A stretch of DNA of 64,000 nt. It comes from Stutzerimonas frequens (lineage in GTDB: Bacteria; Pseudomonadota; Gammaproteobacteria; Pseudomonadales; Pseudomonadaceae). Below the pieces are notes generated by a model. That model saw nothing but the letters and a program-made list of their open reading frames with translations. It was not told where the DNA came from and made no database searches. The stretch lies in the NCBI RefSeq assembly GCF_024448335.1, contig NZ_JAMOHM010000004.1, positions 248,001 through 312,000 of the forward strand. Reading direction: 5' to 3'. The position numbers were made by a program, and so were the translations under genes. This document shows, one piece after another, positions 37,993-47,996 of the stretch (positions are counted from its first letter, which is position 1; every line of letters starts with the position of its first letter).

Positions 37993-38829
37993 ATGGACCA
38001 GCCACTCACACTTCCCGCCTCGCTGAGCGCGGCGTTCGCCCCGGGCGAAGTCGCTCTGGTCGGCGCCGGGCCGGGCGACCCCGGCCTGCTCACACTGCGT
38101 GCCTGGAGCCTGTTGCAACAGGCCGACGCGGTGGTCTACGACCGCCTGGTCAGCGACGGGTTGATGGCGTTGCTGCCGGCCGACTGCAGCCGCCATTACG
38201 TCGGCAAGACCAGTGGCTACCACAGCCTGCCGCAACCGGAAATCAATCAGCTGCTGGCCGATCTGGCGCTGCAGAACAAGCGTGTGGTGCGGCTCAAGGG
38301 CGGCGATCCGTTCATCTTTGGTCGCGGTGCCGAGGAGCTCGAATTCCTTCTGCAACGCGGCATCGACTGTCAGGTGGTGCCAGGCATCACCGCCGCGGCC
38401 GGTTGCAGCGCCTATGCCGGCATCCCGCTGACCCATCGCGACCTGGCGCATTCCTGCCAGTTCATCACCGGCCACCTGCAGAGCAACGGCGAACTGCACC
38501 TGCCGTGGGAAGCTCTGGCACAGGGCGGCCAGACCCTGGTGTTCTACATGGGCCTGGCCAGCCTCGGCGAGATCTCGCGCAACCTGATCGCCGCTGGGCT
38601 GCCGGTCGACACGCCCGCCGCGCTGATCGGCAACGGCACCCGCGAGAACCAGCAGGTGGTGCGCTGCACGCTGCGCCAGCTGCCAAGCATGGCCGACCAG
38701 CAGCATCTCACCCCGCCGACCCTGACCGTGATCGGTCGGGTGGTGGGCCTGTTCGCAGATCGTCAGGTTCAGCACCCGGCACATCTGCAAGGTGATCCGA
38801 TCAAGATTGCGGAGGCCTCATGCAACTGA
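37993..38829 (+). CDS. nirE: NirE, uroporphyrinogen-III C-methyltransferase
   Basis: This 278-residue SUMT makes precorrin-2 from uroporphyrinogen III with SAM, the entry to heme d1. Motifs include [36 protein letters not shown] and [26 protein letters not shown] precedes the ATG. Its end overlaps nirN by 10 bp, and it lies 70 bp after nirJ. Confidence 0.96.
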   Translation: MDQPLTLPASLSAAFAPGEVALVGAGPGDPGLLTLRAWSLLQQADAVVYDRLVSDGLMALLPADCSRHYVGKTSGYHSLPQPEINQLLADLALQNKRVVRLKGGDPFIFGRGAEELEFLLQRGIDCQVVPGITAAAGCSAYAGIPLTHRDLAHSCQFITGHLQSNGELHLPWEALAQGGQTLVFYMGLASLGEISRNLIAAGLPVDTPAALIGNGTRENQQVVRCTLRQLPSMADQQHLTPPTLTVIGRVVGLFADRQVQHPAHLQGDPIKIAEASCN

Positions 38830-40331
38830 TTCCTGCCCTGCTGCTGGCGGCGGCGTTGCCGGCCGCCACCTTCGTCGCCCTCGACATGGCCGTCGCGGCA
38901 CCCTTGCCGACGGACGCCCAGGCGCTTTACCAAACGCATTGCCAGAGCTGTCACGGCGTCAACCGCCTCGGCGGCGCCGGGCCGGCGCTGCTTCCGGAGA
39001 GCCTCAGCCGCATCAAGCCGGCCGAAGCCCACGCGGTGATCCGTGACGGCCGCCCGGCAAGCCAGATGGCCGCCTATTCGCAGGTGCTGAACGAAGCGCA
39101 GATCGCCGGCCTGGTCGATTACCTCTATCAGCCGTCGGCCGTGCCGCCGACCTGGAACGACGCCGACATCCGCGCCAGCCACCGCATTCTCAAGGACCTC
39201 GCCACGCTGCCAACGACCCCGCAGCACGGCGCCGACCCGCTCAACCTGTTCGTCGTGGTGGAAGCCGGCAATCACCACGTCCGCGTGCTGGACGGCGATC
39301 GTTTCGAGGAATTGGCGAACTTCCAGTCGCACTTCGCCCTGCACGGCGGGCCGAAGTTCTCGCCGGATGGCCGCTTCGTCTACTTTGCCTCCCGCGACGG
39401 CTGGGTCAGCGTCTACGACTTGCACAACCTGAGCATGATCGCCGAGGTCCGCGCCGGGCTGAACACGCGCAACCTGGCGGTGAGCAACGACGGCCGGTGG
39501 GTGCTGGTGGGCAACTACCTGCCGGGCAATCTGGTGCTGCTCGATGCGCGCGACCTGTCGCTGGTCAAGCACATCCCCGCGGTCGGCCAGGATGGCACGC
39601 CGTCGCGGGTCAGCGCCGTGTACACCGCACCACCGCGCGACAGCTTCGTGGTCGCGCTGAAAGACGTGAAAGAGGCCTGGGAGCTCTCCTACGCCGGCGA
39701 GCCGACCTTCGAACCGCGGCGCATCGAGGCCGCCGACTTCCTCGACGACTTCTCCTTCACCCCCGACTACCGCCACCTGCTGGCCACCTCGCGCAAGGCC
39801 CACGGCGGCCAGGTGATCGACCTGGATACCGGTAAGGCGGTCACCGACATCCCGCTGCCGGGCATGCCGCACCTGGGCTCGGGCATCTATTGGAAACGCG
39901 ACGGCAAGTGGGTGTTCGCCACGCCCAACGTCAGCAAGGGGCTGATCTCGGTGCTCGATCTGCAAACCTGGAAGCTGATCAAGGAGATTCCCACCGAAGG
40001 CCCGGGCTTCTTCATGCGCAGCCAGGCCAACTCGCCCTACGCCTGGACCGACGTATTCTTCGGCCCGAACAACGACGCCGTGCACCTGATCGACAAACAG
40101 ACCCTGGAAGTCGCCCACACCCTGCGCCCGATGCCGGGCAAGAACGCCGCCCACGTCGAATTCACCAACGACGGCCGCTACGCCCTGCTCAGCGTCTGGG
40201 ACACCGACGGCGCCCTCCTCGTCTACGACGCCAACACGCTGGAGGAGGTCAAACGCATCCCGATGAACAAGCCCTCCGGCAAGTACAACGTCGGCAACAA
40301 GATCGAATTCGCCGAAGGCACTTCGCACTGA
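38820..40331 (+). CDS. nirN: NirN, dihydro-heme d1 dehydrogenase (cytochrome c-type NirS homologue)
   Basis: This 503-residue periplasmic protein has a signal peptide, a c-heme domain (C41-x-x-C44-H45 in [11 protein letters not shown]) and a d1-type propeller ([29 protein letters not shown]). NirN makes the acrylate side chain in the last step of heme d1 synthesis and passes the cofactor on to NirS. It ends the plus-strand nir group and is followed by a hairpin. Confidence 0.95.
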   Translation: MQLIPALLLAAALPAATFVALDMAVAAPLPTDAQALYQTHCQSCHGVNRLGGAGPALLPESLSRIKPAEAHAVIRDGRPASQMAAYSQVLNEAQIAGLVDYLYQPSAVPPTWNDADIRASHRILKDLATLPTTPQHGADPLNLFVVVEAGNHHVRVLDGDRFEELANFQSHFALHGGPKFSPDGRFVYFASRDGWVSVYDLHNLSMIAEVRAGLNTRNLAVSNDGRWVLVGNYLPGNLVLLDARDLSLVKHIPAVGQDGTPSRVSAVYTAPPRDSFVVALKDVKEAWELSYAGEPTFEPRRIEAADFLDDFSFTPDYRHLLATSRKAHGGQVIDLDTGKAVTDIPLPGMPHLGSGIYWKRDGKWVFATPNVSKGLISVLDLQTWKLIKEIPTEGPGFFMRSQANSPYAWTDVFFGPNNDAVHLIDKQTLEVAHTLRPMPGKNAAHVEFTNDGRYALLSVWDTDGALLVYDANTLEEVKRIPMNKPSGKYNVGNKIEFAEGTSH

Positions 40332-40343
40332 TCGTGAGCGGAT

Positions 40344-40366
40344 CGCCCACCGATTCAAGGTGGGCG
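40344..40366 (+). terminator. hairpin after nirN
   Basis: CGCCCACC (40344-40351) and GGTGGGCG (40359-40366) form a perfect 8-bp stem around a 7-nt loop, 12 bp after nirN stops. There is no T-run. It probably ends the nirJEN transcript before the lysR gene. Confidence 0.6.
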
Positions 40367-40433
40367 CCCCCACGACGGTCACAACCCCCTACAATCATCG
40401 GTTCCGTCACGTTCACTGCATTTAAGGTCGACC

Positions 40434-41294
40434 ATGGATATTGATCTCGCCCGCACCTTTCTCGAGATCATTCGCAGCGGCAGCTTCATCGCCACGGCCG
40501 AGCGCCTGCACATCACCCAGACGGCCGTCACCGCGCGCATACAGAACCTGGAAAACCAGCTGAGCTGCCGGCTGTTCGTGCGCAATCGCGCCGGGGCGCG
40601 GCTGACGGCCGATGGCGAGCGCTTTGCCGCCTATGCCCGCCAGCTGGTGCAGACCTGGGAGGCCGCGCGGCGCGACCTGCCGCTGCCACGGGGTTATGGC
40701 GAACTGCTCACGCTCGGCGCCGAGGTGAGCCTGTGCAACCCGCTGATGCTGGCCTGGGTCCAGCGGCTGCGGCAAGCGCTGCCGGGCCACGCCGTGCGAC
40801 TGGAAGTGGGCAGCGGCGAAGAGCTGCAGAAGAAGCTCGACCTCGGCGTGCTCGACGCCGCGCTGGTACACCAGCCGGAGTACCTGCCCGGTCTGCAGGT
40901 CGAACAGCTGCTGGAGGAAAAGCTGATCCAGGTGGTGCAGGCGCAGAATCCAACGCCGTATCTGTACGTGGATTGGGGGCCGGCATTTCGCAAGCAGCAT
41001 AACCAGGCGCTGCCCGAATACACCCGCGCCGCGCTGTCATTCAGCCTCGGGCCGCTGGCCTTGCAGTATCTGGTGCAATGCGGCGGCCGCGGCTACTTTC
41101 GCACCCGCGTGGTCCAGCGCTATCTGGAAGAAGGGCTTCTCAAGCGAGTGGAGCAGGCGCCGGAGTTCAGCTATCCGGTCTACCTGGTGCATGCACGCGC
41201 CAGCGAATCGCCCGCGTTGCTCAAGGCCATCGAACTGCTGCGCGAAGTAGCCCTCGACGATTACGACTGGTCCCGCTGGTACTACGATATCTGA
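40434..41294 (+). CDS. LysR-family transcriptional regulator
   Basis: This 286-residue regulator has an N-terminal winged helix-turn-helix (residues 1-60, FLEIIRSGSFIATAERLHITQ start) and an effector domain. The target is unknown. It is convergent with the HPP-CBS gene, only 24 bp away, and downstream of nirN, so its position does not point to a divergent target promoter as is usual for LysR proteins. Confidence 0.88.
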   Translation: MDIDLARTFLEIIRSGSFIATAERLHITQTAVTARIQNLENQLSCRLFVRNRAGARLTADGERFAAYARQLVQTWEAARRDLPLPRGYGELLTLGAEVSLCNPLMLAWVQRLRQALPGHAVRLEVGSGEELQKKLDLGVLDAALVHQPEYLPGLQVEQLLEEKLIQVVQAQNPTPYLYVDWGPAFRKQHNQALPEYTRAALSFSLGPLALQYLVQCGGRGYFRTRVVQRYLEEGLLKRVEQAPEFSYPVYLVHARASESPALLKAIELLREVALDDYDWSRWYYDI

Positions 41295-41318
41295 GCGTCG
41301 CGCCGGACTCGTGGCCGC

Positions 41319-42458
41319 TCAGTCCGGCAGCTGCTTGAGCCAGTTGCGGTACAGCGCGGCGATCAGATCCGTCTGGGTAATCATGCCGACCAGGCGCTGT
41401 TGCGCATCGACCACCGGCAGGCAGTGCAGGCCGCGATCCGAGAGTAGATAAACCAGTTCGACCATGTGCGTATCGGCGGTCACCGAGACTACTGGCGAAC
41501 TCATGATCGCGCGTAGCTTGGTGCCGCGCAGGAAGTTCAGCTGACCGAAACTGAGCCGCCCCGGCCGCGGGTGGAAGTGCTTGAGCAGGTCCACCTGGGT
41601 GACGATGCCGACCAGCCGATGGTCGTCGCCCTGCACCACCGGCAGCGAGCGCAGCCGGTGCAACTGCAGGGTCTGCCAGGCCTGCTCGATGAAGGTATCC
41701 GGCGTGTGCCAGTACAGATCGCGTGACATCACGTGCGCCGCGGTGATCTCGCCCATGCTGCGCCGCAGGGCGTGCTTCTCGGTCTGCTTGATCAGTCGTT
41801 CGAGGTCGTCACGGGTGACGTCGACATACTCGCCGAATTCCTGCAGCGCCCGGTCAACGTCGTCATGGGTGAAGCTCATGCGCTCGCCCGGCGGCAGGTC
41901 GCGGGTGTGATGACTGTTCTCGCGGCTCAGCCGCGGCTTCGGATAGGGATGCCCGGTCAGGTTGTTGTAGACCAGCGCGACCGTCACCAGGAGCGCCGAA
42001 TAGAACAGCACTGGCCCGACCAGCGCGTAACCCAGCTGATGCAGCTCCGGGCTGCCCACCGCCGCCACCAGCGCCAGCGCGATGCTCGGCGGATGCAGGC
42101 AGCGCAGATAGAACAGACAGAGCAGCGACAGGCAAGCCGCCAGCGCCAGCGAGGCGATACTGGGCAAGCCGCTCATGCCCAGACTGATGCCGATCAGCGC
42201 CGCCAGCAGATTGCCAACCAGAACCGCCCATGGCTGGGCGAACGGGCTGGACGAGGCGACGAACACCAGCACCGCCGAGGCGCCGGCTGGCCCCATGATC
42301 TGCAGGGTCAACGAACTGCCGACCAGCATGTAGCCGCTGCAGAACACCAGCGGCATGACGATGGCGACGCCGAGGGCGGCGCGCAACCACTCCTTCGGCG
42401 AAGCATTCAGCGGGGCGGGAAGGAACGAGCGAATCCAGAGGGCGAAAGAGTCGTGCAT
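41319..42458 (-). CDS. HPP-family membrane protein with tandem CBS domains
   Basis: This 379-residue protein has an N-terminal HPP domain with four membrane helices (motif CLHPPSIALALVAAVGSP) and a cytoplasmic C-terminal pair of CBS domains (HVMSRDLYWHTPDTFIEQAW; IMSSPVVSVTADTHMVELVY). HPP proteins have been linked to nitrite transport in plastids and cyanobacteria; whether that holds here is unproven. CBS pairs usually bind adenine nucleotides. It follows an orphan ccoN gene by 95 bp within the denitrification supercluster. Confidence 0.85.
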   Translation of the reverse strand: MHDSFALWIRSFLPAPLNASPKEWLRAALGVAIVMPLVFCSGYMLVGSSLTLQIMGPAGASAVLVFVASSSPFAQPWAVLVGNLLAALIGISLGMSGLPSIASLALAACLSLLCLFYLRCLHPPSIALALVAAVGSPELHQLGYALVGPVLFYSALLVTVALVYNNLTGHPYPKPRLSRENSHHTRDLPPGERMSFTHDDVDRALQEFGEYVDVTRDDLERLIKQTEKHALRRSMGEITAAHVMSRDLYWHTPDTFIEQAWQTLQLHRLRSLPVVQGDDHRLVGIVTQVDLLKHFHPRPGRLSFGQLNFLRGTKLRAIMSSPVVSVTADTHMVELVYLLSDRGLHCLPVVDAQQRLVGMITQTDLIAALYRNWLKQLPD

Positions 42459-42553
42459 TGGTCCTGCTTGTGTCGAAATCGGAGAGACCGCCCGGCGGGC
42501 GGTGGAGCGGTCCGTCCCTGGACCGGTTTTGAGCGAGATAGCTGCCCGGGCGT

Positions 42554-43996
42554 TCAGCTGGCCAGCAGCGGCGCTGCCTGCGGCACGCGCTCGTCGCGGC
42601 GGGTGCGCACGGTCAGCCAGGTGTTCAGCGCCATCAGCAGCATGCCGCAGGCGAAAATGCCGCCGCCGGTCATGCGCACGATGTAGCCGGGATGGCTGGC
42701 TTCCAGCGCCTCGATGAAGGAGTAGGTCAGCGTGCCGTCTTCGTTGACCGCGCGCCACATCAAGCCCTGGGTGATGCCGTTGACCCACATCGAGGCGATG
42801 TAGAGCACGGTGCCGATGGTCGCCAGCCAGAAGTGCGCGTTGATCAGGCCGATGCTGTGCATCTGCTCGCGCCCCCACAGCCGTGGAATCAGGTGGTACA
42901 GCGAGCCGATGGAGATCATCGCCACCCAGCCCAGCGCCCCGGCGTGTACGTGGCCGATGGTCCAGTCGGTGTAGTGCGACAGCGCGTTGACCGTCTTGAT
43001 CGCCATCATCGGGCCTTCGAAGGTCGACATGCCGTAGAACGCCAGGGAGACCACCAGAAAGCGCAGGATCGGATCAGTGCGCAACTTATGCCAGGCACCG
43101 GAGAGGGTCATCATGCCGTTGATCATGCCGCCCCAGCTCGGCGCCAGCAGGATGATCGACATCACCATGCCCAGGCTCTGCGCCCAGTCCGGCAGCGCGG
43201 TGTAGTGCAGGTGGTGCGGGCCGGCCCAGATGTAGATCGAGATGATCGCCCAGAAGTGCACGATGGACAGGCGGTACGAGTAGATCGGCCGCCCGGCCTG
43301 CTTGGGCACGAAGTAGTACATCATGCCGAGAAAGCCGACCGAGAGAATGAAGCCCACCACGCTGTGCCCGTACCACCATTGCACCATCGCATCGGTGGCC
43401 CCCGAGTACATCGAATAGGACTTGAGCAGGCTCACCGGGATCAGGGCATGGTTGATGATGTGCACCATGCCGGTAACGATGATAAAGGCGCCAAAGAACC
43501 AGTTGCCGACGTAGATGTGGCGGATGCGCCGGCGGGCGATGGTGCCGAAGAACAGATAGGCGTAGAGCACCCAGATCAGCGTCACCCAGAGCGCGATCGG
43601 CCACTCCATCTCGGCGTATTCCTTGGACGTGGTGTAGCCCAGCGCGTAGCTGATCGGCATTGCCACGCAGGCTGCCTGCCAGCCCCAGAACACCACGGCG
43701 GCCAGCCGATCGGAAATCAGTCGGGCATGGCTGGTGCGCTGGACGATGTAGAAGGACGAGGCGAATAGCGCGCCGCCACCGAAGGCGAAGATCACCAGAT
43801 TGGTGTGGATCGGTCGCAGCCGGCCGAAGCTGGTCCAGGGCAGATCGAAGTTCAGCTGCGGCCAGACCAGCTGAGCGGCGATGAAGACGCCGAGGCCCAT
43901 GCCGAGCACACCCCAGACCAGCGTCATCAGGGTGAACTGGCGCACCACGTGGTAGTTGTAGGCAATCGGTTCGGGACTGTTGTGCAGTTCGCTCAT
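42554..43996 (-). CDS. ccoN: orphan cbb3-type cytochrome c oxidase catalytic subunit (CcoN)
   Basis: This 480-residue heme-copper oxidase subunit I of the C family has 12 helices. It has [16 protein letters not shown] (heme ligand H), the copper-site region [43 protein letters not shown], and [14 protein letters not shown] near the end. ccoO, ccoP and ccoQ are absent here, so the subunit must assemble with CcoOP encoded elsewhere, as described for orphan CcoN isoforms of P. aeruginosa. The start [11 protein letters not shown] has only a weak ribosome site. Confidence 0.9.
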   Translation of the reverse strand: MSELHNSPEPIAYNYHVVRQFTLMTLVWGVLGMGLGVFIAAQLVWPQLNFDLPWTSFGRLRPIHTNLVIFAFGGGALFASSFYIVQRTSHARLISDRLAAVVFWGWQAACVAMPISYALGYTTSKEYAEMEWPIALWVTLIWVLYAYLFFGTIARRRIRHIYVGNWFFGAFIIVTGMVHIINHALIPVSLLKSYSMYSGATDAMVQWWYGHSVVGFILSVGFLGMMYYFVPKQAGRPIYSYRLSIVHFWAIISIYIWAGPHHLHYTALPDWAQSLGMVMSIILLAPSWGGMINGMMTLSGAWHKLRTDPILRFLVVSLAFYGMSTFEGPMMAIKTVNALSHYTDWTIGHVHAGALGWVAMISIGSLYHLIPRLWGREQMHSIGLINAHFWLATIGTVLYIASMWVNGITQGLMWRAVNEDGTLTYSFIEALEASHPGYIVRMTGGGIFACGMLLMALNTWLTVRTRRDERVPQAAPLLAS

Positions 43997-44044
43997 GCTC
44001 GCCAGGCGGCCGACGCGGGCGCCCAGGAAACGAACATCGAGATC

Positions 44045-44063
44045 TGCCAGCGCAGCGCTGGCA
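44045..44063. other. hairpin in the leader of ccoN
   Basis: TGCCAGCG and CGCTGGCA form a perfect 8-bp stem around CAG, 49 bp upstream of the ccoN start. It could be an operator or an RNA leader structure. The 273-bp gap that contains it shows no gene. Confidence 0.45.
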
Positions 44064-44241
44064 ATGGTCGACGGACCGGCACGCCGCATCCGCTCGCCGC
44101 TCCTCCTGGGATCGGTTCATATCGAGCGCGGCGGATTGCCGCGCAGACGGAATGCGTGCGCATTGTCTGCGGCGGGTTAAATGTTATCTAACGAATAGTA
44201 TTGCTCGATAAGCGCAATATTTTTGTACTAACAGCAGTTCA

Positions 44242-44256
44242 TGCGCGAAGCGCGCA
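44242..44256 (-). terminator. short hairpin after the CZB chemoreceptor gene
   Basis: TGCGCG (44242-44247) and CGCGCA (44251-44256) pair around AAG, 14 bp past the receptor stop on the minus strand. The short stem and lack of a T-run make termination uncertain. Confidence 0.35.
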
Positions 44257-44269
44257 GGTACTTGAAGCA

Positions 44270-45379
44270 TCAAGCCGCGCGGCTCGTCCCTTGCTCGAAC
44301 TGATCGACCACCGCGGTGACGATGCGCATCACCTCCAGGTTGGCATCCTCCATCTGGCCGAGGTGACGCAGCGCGGTTTCCAGAGCGTTCTCGGCGAATG
44401 CATTCAGCGCAGCCTGCCCCTGAGCATGCACTGCCGTGTGCGGCCGCTCGATCTGGCGGAAGCAGTCCAGCGCCTGGATATCGCGGTTGCCCTCGCCGTA
44501 GTACCAGCGACCGAAACGACAGTCGCGCTCGCTCGGCAGCTGCGGAATCGGCTGTGTCTGGTCGCTCAGCAGGTGGTTGTAGACCACGAACTTCAGCGAC
44601 AGCTCGTCGAGATTGGCCAGCTCGATGCCGGCCCGGAAGGAAGACGCGGCGCTGCTCGCACGCATCGCCCCGGCCAGCTGGTAGAGCGTACGCATCGCCT
44701 CGACCGCGACCTCGGTGGTTCGGCTGAAGCCCTTGGCGTGGCTGCCCTGCAGCTGGATGTAGTCATGCACGTTGCGGATTTCGGCCTGCACTTCGCCAAT
44801 CTTGCGCACGATGTCATCGGTCGCCAGCGCGGTCTTTTCCGCCAGGCTGCGAATCTCCCCGGCGACCACCGCAAACCCGCGCCCGGCTTCGCCGGCTCGT
44901 GCCGCCTCGATCGCCGCATTCAGCGCCAGCAGGTTGGTCTGGCTGGCGATGCCGCTGATGAGATCGACGATGCCGTTGATCTCCTGCGAGCGCTCGGCAA
45001 GGGTATCGACCTTGCGCGAAGCCAGGCCGAGGCCCTCCTCCATCTCGGCTGCCTTGCCCTGCAGCTCGCTGAAATGCTTCTGGTTGCTCAGCGCCGCGCT
45101 GGCGACCTCGTCGGCGCGGGCCTTGTTGTCGCCCAGCTGCCCGGTGAGAAACTCGAACGACTCGCCGAGATGGGCCACCGAGGTGCTGAAGCGAATCAGC
45201 TTTTCCGACACGCCGCGGTAATAGTCGAGCTGTCGCTGGCGTTGCTGGCTGGCGGCTTCGGCCACCTGCAGCTGCTGTTCCAGCGCTGCGACGCGCGCCG
45301 ACTGCTCGGCGTGACTGGCCTGCAACGCGCGCAGCTCCTGCTCCAGGCGTACCGCGCTGCGCTTCCACTTGAACCACAT
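44270..45379 (-). CDS. soluble methyl-accepting chemotaxis protein with CZB zinc-binding domain
   Basis: This 369-residue protein has no membrane segment. Residues about 8-60 form a coiled coil and 60-230 the signalling domain, with the conserved hairpin tip [33 protein letters not shown]. The last 120 residues form a CZB domain ([15 protein letters not shown] with the zinc cysteine, and [11 protein letters not shown]). CZB receptors sense zinc or oxidants such as hypochlorite through the Zn-Cys. It lies 11 bp after the short-chain dehydrogenase gene, so the two are probably co-transcribed beside nnrS. Confidence 0.88.
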   Translation of the reverse strand: MWFKWKRSAVRLEQELRALQASHAEQSARVAALEQQLQVAEAASQQRQRQLDYYRGVSEKLIRFSTSVAHLGESFEFLTGQLGDNKARADEVASAALSNQKHFSELQGKAAEMEEGLGLASRKVDTLAERSQEINGIVDLISGIASQTNLLALNAAIEAARAGEAGRGFAVVAGEIRSLAEKTALATDDIVRKIGEVQAEIRNVHDYIQLQGSHAKGFSRTTEVAVEAMRTLYQLAGAMRASSAASSFRAGIELANLDELSLKFVVYNHLLSDQTQPIPQLPSERDCRFGRWYYGEGNRDIQALDCFRQIERPHTAVHAQGQAALNAFAENALETALRHLGQMEDANLEVMRIVTAVVDQFEQGTSRAA

Positions 45380-45390
45380 GCGGGTATCCC

Positions 45391-46134
45391 TCAGCTGATG
45401 GTGTAGCCGTTATCCACCACCCAGTCCTGACCGAACACGCCGCGCGCGCCTTGCGAGAGCTGGAACAGGATGACGTTGGCGACCGCCGCGGACTCGAGGA
45501 AATGCCCCGGCAGCAGGCGCTTGGTAACGCCATCGGCAACGCCTTCGAGCTGGTCGTCGGTCAGTCCCAGCGTGCCCCAGATCGCGGTAGCGGTCGGCCC
45601 TGGCGAGACCATGTTGATGCGTACATCCAGCGGCGCGAACTCCACCGCCAGCGTACGAGCCTGCGCCGCCAACGCCGCCTTGCTGGCGATGTAGGCGGCC
45701 AGTCCGGGGAAGGTCGAACGGATCAGAAAGGTGCCGACGAACACCACCGAAGCCGGCTTGGCCAGCTCGTTACGCATGACCGCGAGGGTATTCAGCGCAC
45801 CGGCGCCATTGACTGCCCACTGCCGGTCGAAGGCCGCCATGTCGAGGCCATCGGCCAGTTCGGCGATGCCCGCATTGGGCACCAGGTAATGCACGGGGCC
45901 GAGCTGGGCCGCGCGCCGGCCCAGCTCGGCCAGGTCTTCGGCCGAAGTGACATCGCCACGCAGCCATTGCAGCTGCTCCGGATGCGTGGCCAACAGCGCC
46001 TCGAGACCGCCCAGGCTGCGCGACATCGCCAGCACTTGGGCCCCCCGCTGCAACAGGGCAGCACACAGTGCCAGGCCGATTCCGGAGCTGGCACCGGTCA
46101 CGACCGCAAGACGATCCTGAAACTCGCTTTTCAT
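45391..46134 (-). CDS. short-chain dehydrogenase/reductase
   Basis: This 247-residue SDR has the cofactor motif [13 protein letters not shown] (TGxxxGIG), VPNAGIAEL (NAG) and the catalytic Tyr-x3-Lys in [11 protein letters not shown]. The substrate is unknown. GGAG precedes the ATG. A 16-bp perfect palindrome lies 14 bp upstream. It lies between nnrS and the CZB chemoreceptor on the same strand. Confidence 0.88.
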   Translation of the reverse strand: MKSEFQDRLAVVTGASSGIGLALCAALLQRGAQVLAMSRSLGGLEALLATHPEQLQWLRGDVTSAEDLAELGRRAAQLGPVHYLVPNAGIAELADGLDMAAFDRQWAVNGAGALNTLAVMRNELAKPASVVFVGTFLIRSTFPGLAAYIASKAALAAQARTLAVEFAPLDVRINMVSPGPTATAIWGTLGLTDDQLEGVADGVTKRLLPGHFLESAAVANVILFQLSQGARGVFGQDWVVDNGYTIS

Positions 46135-46148
46135 TCATCATCTCCGAG

Positions 46149-46164
46149 CTCGACACGTGTCGAG
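46149..46164. promoter_or_regulatory. 16-bp palindrome before the SDR gene
   Basis: CTCGACACGTGTCGAG is a perfect palindrome immediately upstream of the SDR ribosome site. Its place suits an operator for a dimeric repressor acting on the SDR-receptor pair. No regulator gene is adjacent. Confidence 0.5.
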
Positions 46165-46251
46165 TCACAGGCCGCCTCGCCAGAGGCAGCGGTTTTCAAG
46201 CTGGTTAGGTGTGGCAGGTGCGGCGGCACCTGCCGATTGCGACTTGCGCTG

Positions 46252-47442
46252 TTAGCCCGGGTGTCCATCCACACGGGGCGCGACCAGCATCGGCGCGTAG
46301 CGCCAGACGTAGAGTGCGAAGGCCAGTGCCCAGCAGGCCGCTGCCAGCCACAGCCCGGCGACCGGCCAGATGACCGAGAGGAATACCCGCGCAGCCGTAC
46401 CGAGGTTGAACAGCACGAAGGCCCCGACGATGCCCGCCGGTAACTGCAGCGGCCGACCGGTGTGGCCGAGGGTCACCCGAGCGATCATGGCCAGGATCAA
46501 GCCACTCATCGAGCCGACGCTCAGCGCATGCAGCGACGGGCTGGACTGCGCCAGCAGACCGAAATGCCAGAGCGCCAGGCCGAACGCCGCGACCACCAGC
46601 CAGAGCATCGCCAGGTGCAACGACCAGAGCAGGCCGACCTTCCAGATGCCCTTGTCATACCAGCGCGCCAGACGCAGCAGATGGCCGGCGCCGATAGCCG
46701 CGAACAACAGGCCCAGTACAGGGTGTGGCTGCATGGCGATGCCAACTGCATGCAACAGGGCGATCACACCGGTGCCCACCAGCAGGGCGACATCCAGCCA
46801 TACCCAGGGCTTGAGCGCCTCGACCTTGCCCAGCCCGCGCTGGGTGAAGAACGGAATCACCCGCCCGCCGATCAGCGCCATCAATGCGGCCACCAGCCAG
46901 AGGCCGGCCAGCACGCCCTGGCGCTGCAGGGCATCGCTGCCTTGCAGCAGGCCGCTCAGCACCAGCAGGTCGGCACCGAACATCAGGCCCAGCACCACTA
47001 CGATCGGGTAGTTGCGCTTCTGCCGCACCGCCCAGAGCATCTGCGCCATCATCCAGGCCAGGGCCAGCAGGAACAGCAGGTCCAGCGGCGCCAGCCACTC
47101 GGCTGGCAGGCCGAACAACCAGCCCAGGCGTGCCGCCAGCCAGAGCAGCGCCAGCCCCATCAGACGGTTGCCGGAGGGCGCGGTCTGCCCGGTCCAGGTC
47201 TGTACCGCGGTCAGCAGGAAGCCGGCGACGATCGCCATGGCGAAGCCGAACAGCATTTCGTGACGGTGCCAGGCGAGCCAGCCGCCGGTGGGCTGAAAGC
47301 CCGGCCAGAGCCCGGTCCAGGCGGCGACCCAGAGCGGAATCGCCAGCAGCGCATAGACGCTGCCGACGAGAAAGAAGGGGCGAAACGCGAGCCGCCAGAT
47401 AGGCGGGATACTCAGGGCTTTTCGCCGGTCGATAACTTGCAC
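46252..47442 (-). CDS. nnrS: NnrS, heme-copper membrane protein for NO stress
   Basis: This roughly 396-residue integral membrane protein has about 12 helices of the NnrS family (IWRLAFRPFFLVGS, WHRHEMLFGFAMAIVAGFLLTAVQ, GGRVIPFFTQRG). NnrS proteins bind heme and copper and protect cells during NO exposure. A GTG start (VQVIDRRKAL) is chosen because GGAGG lies 6 nt before it; upstream ATGs lack a site. An FNR/DNR dyad precedes the gene. Confidence 0.92.
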   Translation of the reverse strand: MQVIDRRKALSIPPIWRLAFRPFFLVGSVYALLAIPLWVAAWTGLWPGFQPTGGWLAWHRHEMLFGFAMAIVAGFLLTAVQTWTGQTAPSGNRLMGLALLWLAARLGWLFGLPAEWLAPLDLLFLLALAWMMAQMLWAVRQKRNYPIVVVLGLMFGADLLVLSGLLQGSDALQRQGVLAGLWLVAALMALIGGRVIPFFTQRGLGKVEALKPWVWLDVALLVGTGVIALLHAVGIAMQPHPVLGLLFAAIGAGHLLRLARWYDKGIWKVGLLWSLHLAMLWLVVAAFGLALWHFGLLAQSSPSLHALSVGSMSGLILAMIARVTLGHTGRPLQLPAGIVGAFVLFNLGTAARVFLSVIWPVAGLWLAAACWALAFALYVWRYAPMLVAPRVDGHPG

Positions 47443-47762
47443 GGAAGGCCTCCAGTATTGCCATGTCCCGTAGCGCATAGTCATGGGCGCAACGGGCAGA
47501 TGAGCGCTCCAGAAAGCGGGAGCCAGGGTTACTTTCTACAGGGTAGGAGCCCTCGGCAGACTTGATTGCAATCAGCTTTTTTCCGAGGCGGCGGGAAAGT
47601 GACGTGCGGCGCCGAAGACCCGCTCGAAGATGCACCGTTGCGGTGCAAGGCGGCCATGCGGCCGTGCGGGGATACGAAGCTGACCTGCAAGCGCGGACAG
47701 GCGCCGGCAGGCCTCGGAGCGGCGACCGGCACGTGAACCGGCGCCGCAGGAGGCAGACGCGC
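47443..47762. other. 320-bp gap between nnrS and tatE
   Basis: The gap holds the FNR/DNR dyad of nnrS at its left part. Its right part is GC-rich with small imperfect inverted repeats that may end the nos operon. I see no gene in it. Confidence 0.6.
47562..47575. promoter_or_regulatory. FNR/DNR-type dyad of nnrS
   Basis: TTGAT-TGCA-ATCAG is one base off the perfect dyad and lies 120 bp upstream of the nnrS GTG. Confidence 0.75.
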
Positions 47763-47945
47763 CTACTTGAGTTCCTGCTTCACCGTCTCACTGCTCGCGG
47801 TCGTTTCACCGTCGCTCACCGACTTGCGAAAACCGCTGATCGCGCTGCCCAGGTCGGAGCCCAGGCCACGCAGGCGCTTGGTGCCGAACAGCATGACGAC
47901 GATCAGAAGAATGATCAGAAGTTGCCAGACGCTGATACCCATCAT
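47763..47945 (-). CDS. tatE: TatA/TatE-type twin-arginine translocase subunit
   Basis: This 60-residue protein has one N-terminal helix ([19 protein letters not shown]), the TatA/E signature [23 protein letters not shown] and a polar tail. It ends the nos operon, as in P. stutzeri nosRZDFYL-tatE. A dedicated TatE fits export of folded NosZ, which carries a twin-arginine signal. Two adjacent ATGs could each be the start. Confidence 0.93.
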   Translation of the reverse strand: MMGISVWQLLIILLIVVMLFGTKRLRGLGSDLGSAISGFRKSVSDGETTASSETVKQELK

Positions 47946-47996
47946 TGTGCTTACCTCGAATGTGTCGGAAGAGTGGTTGCGGCCACTGAGTACGCC

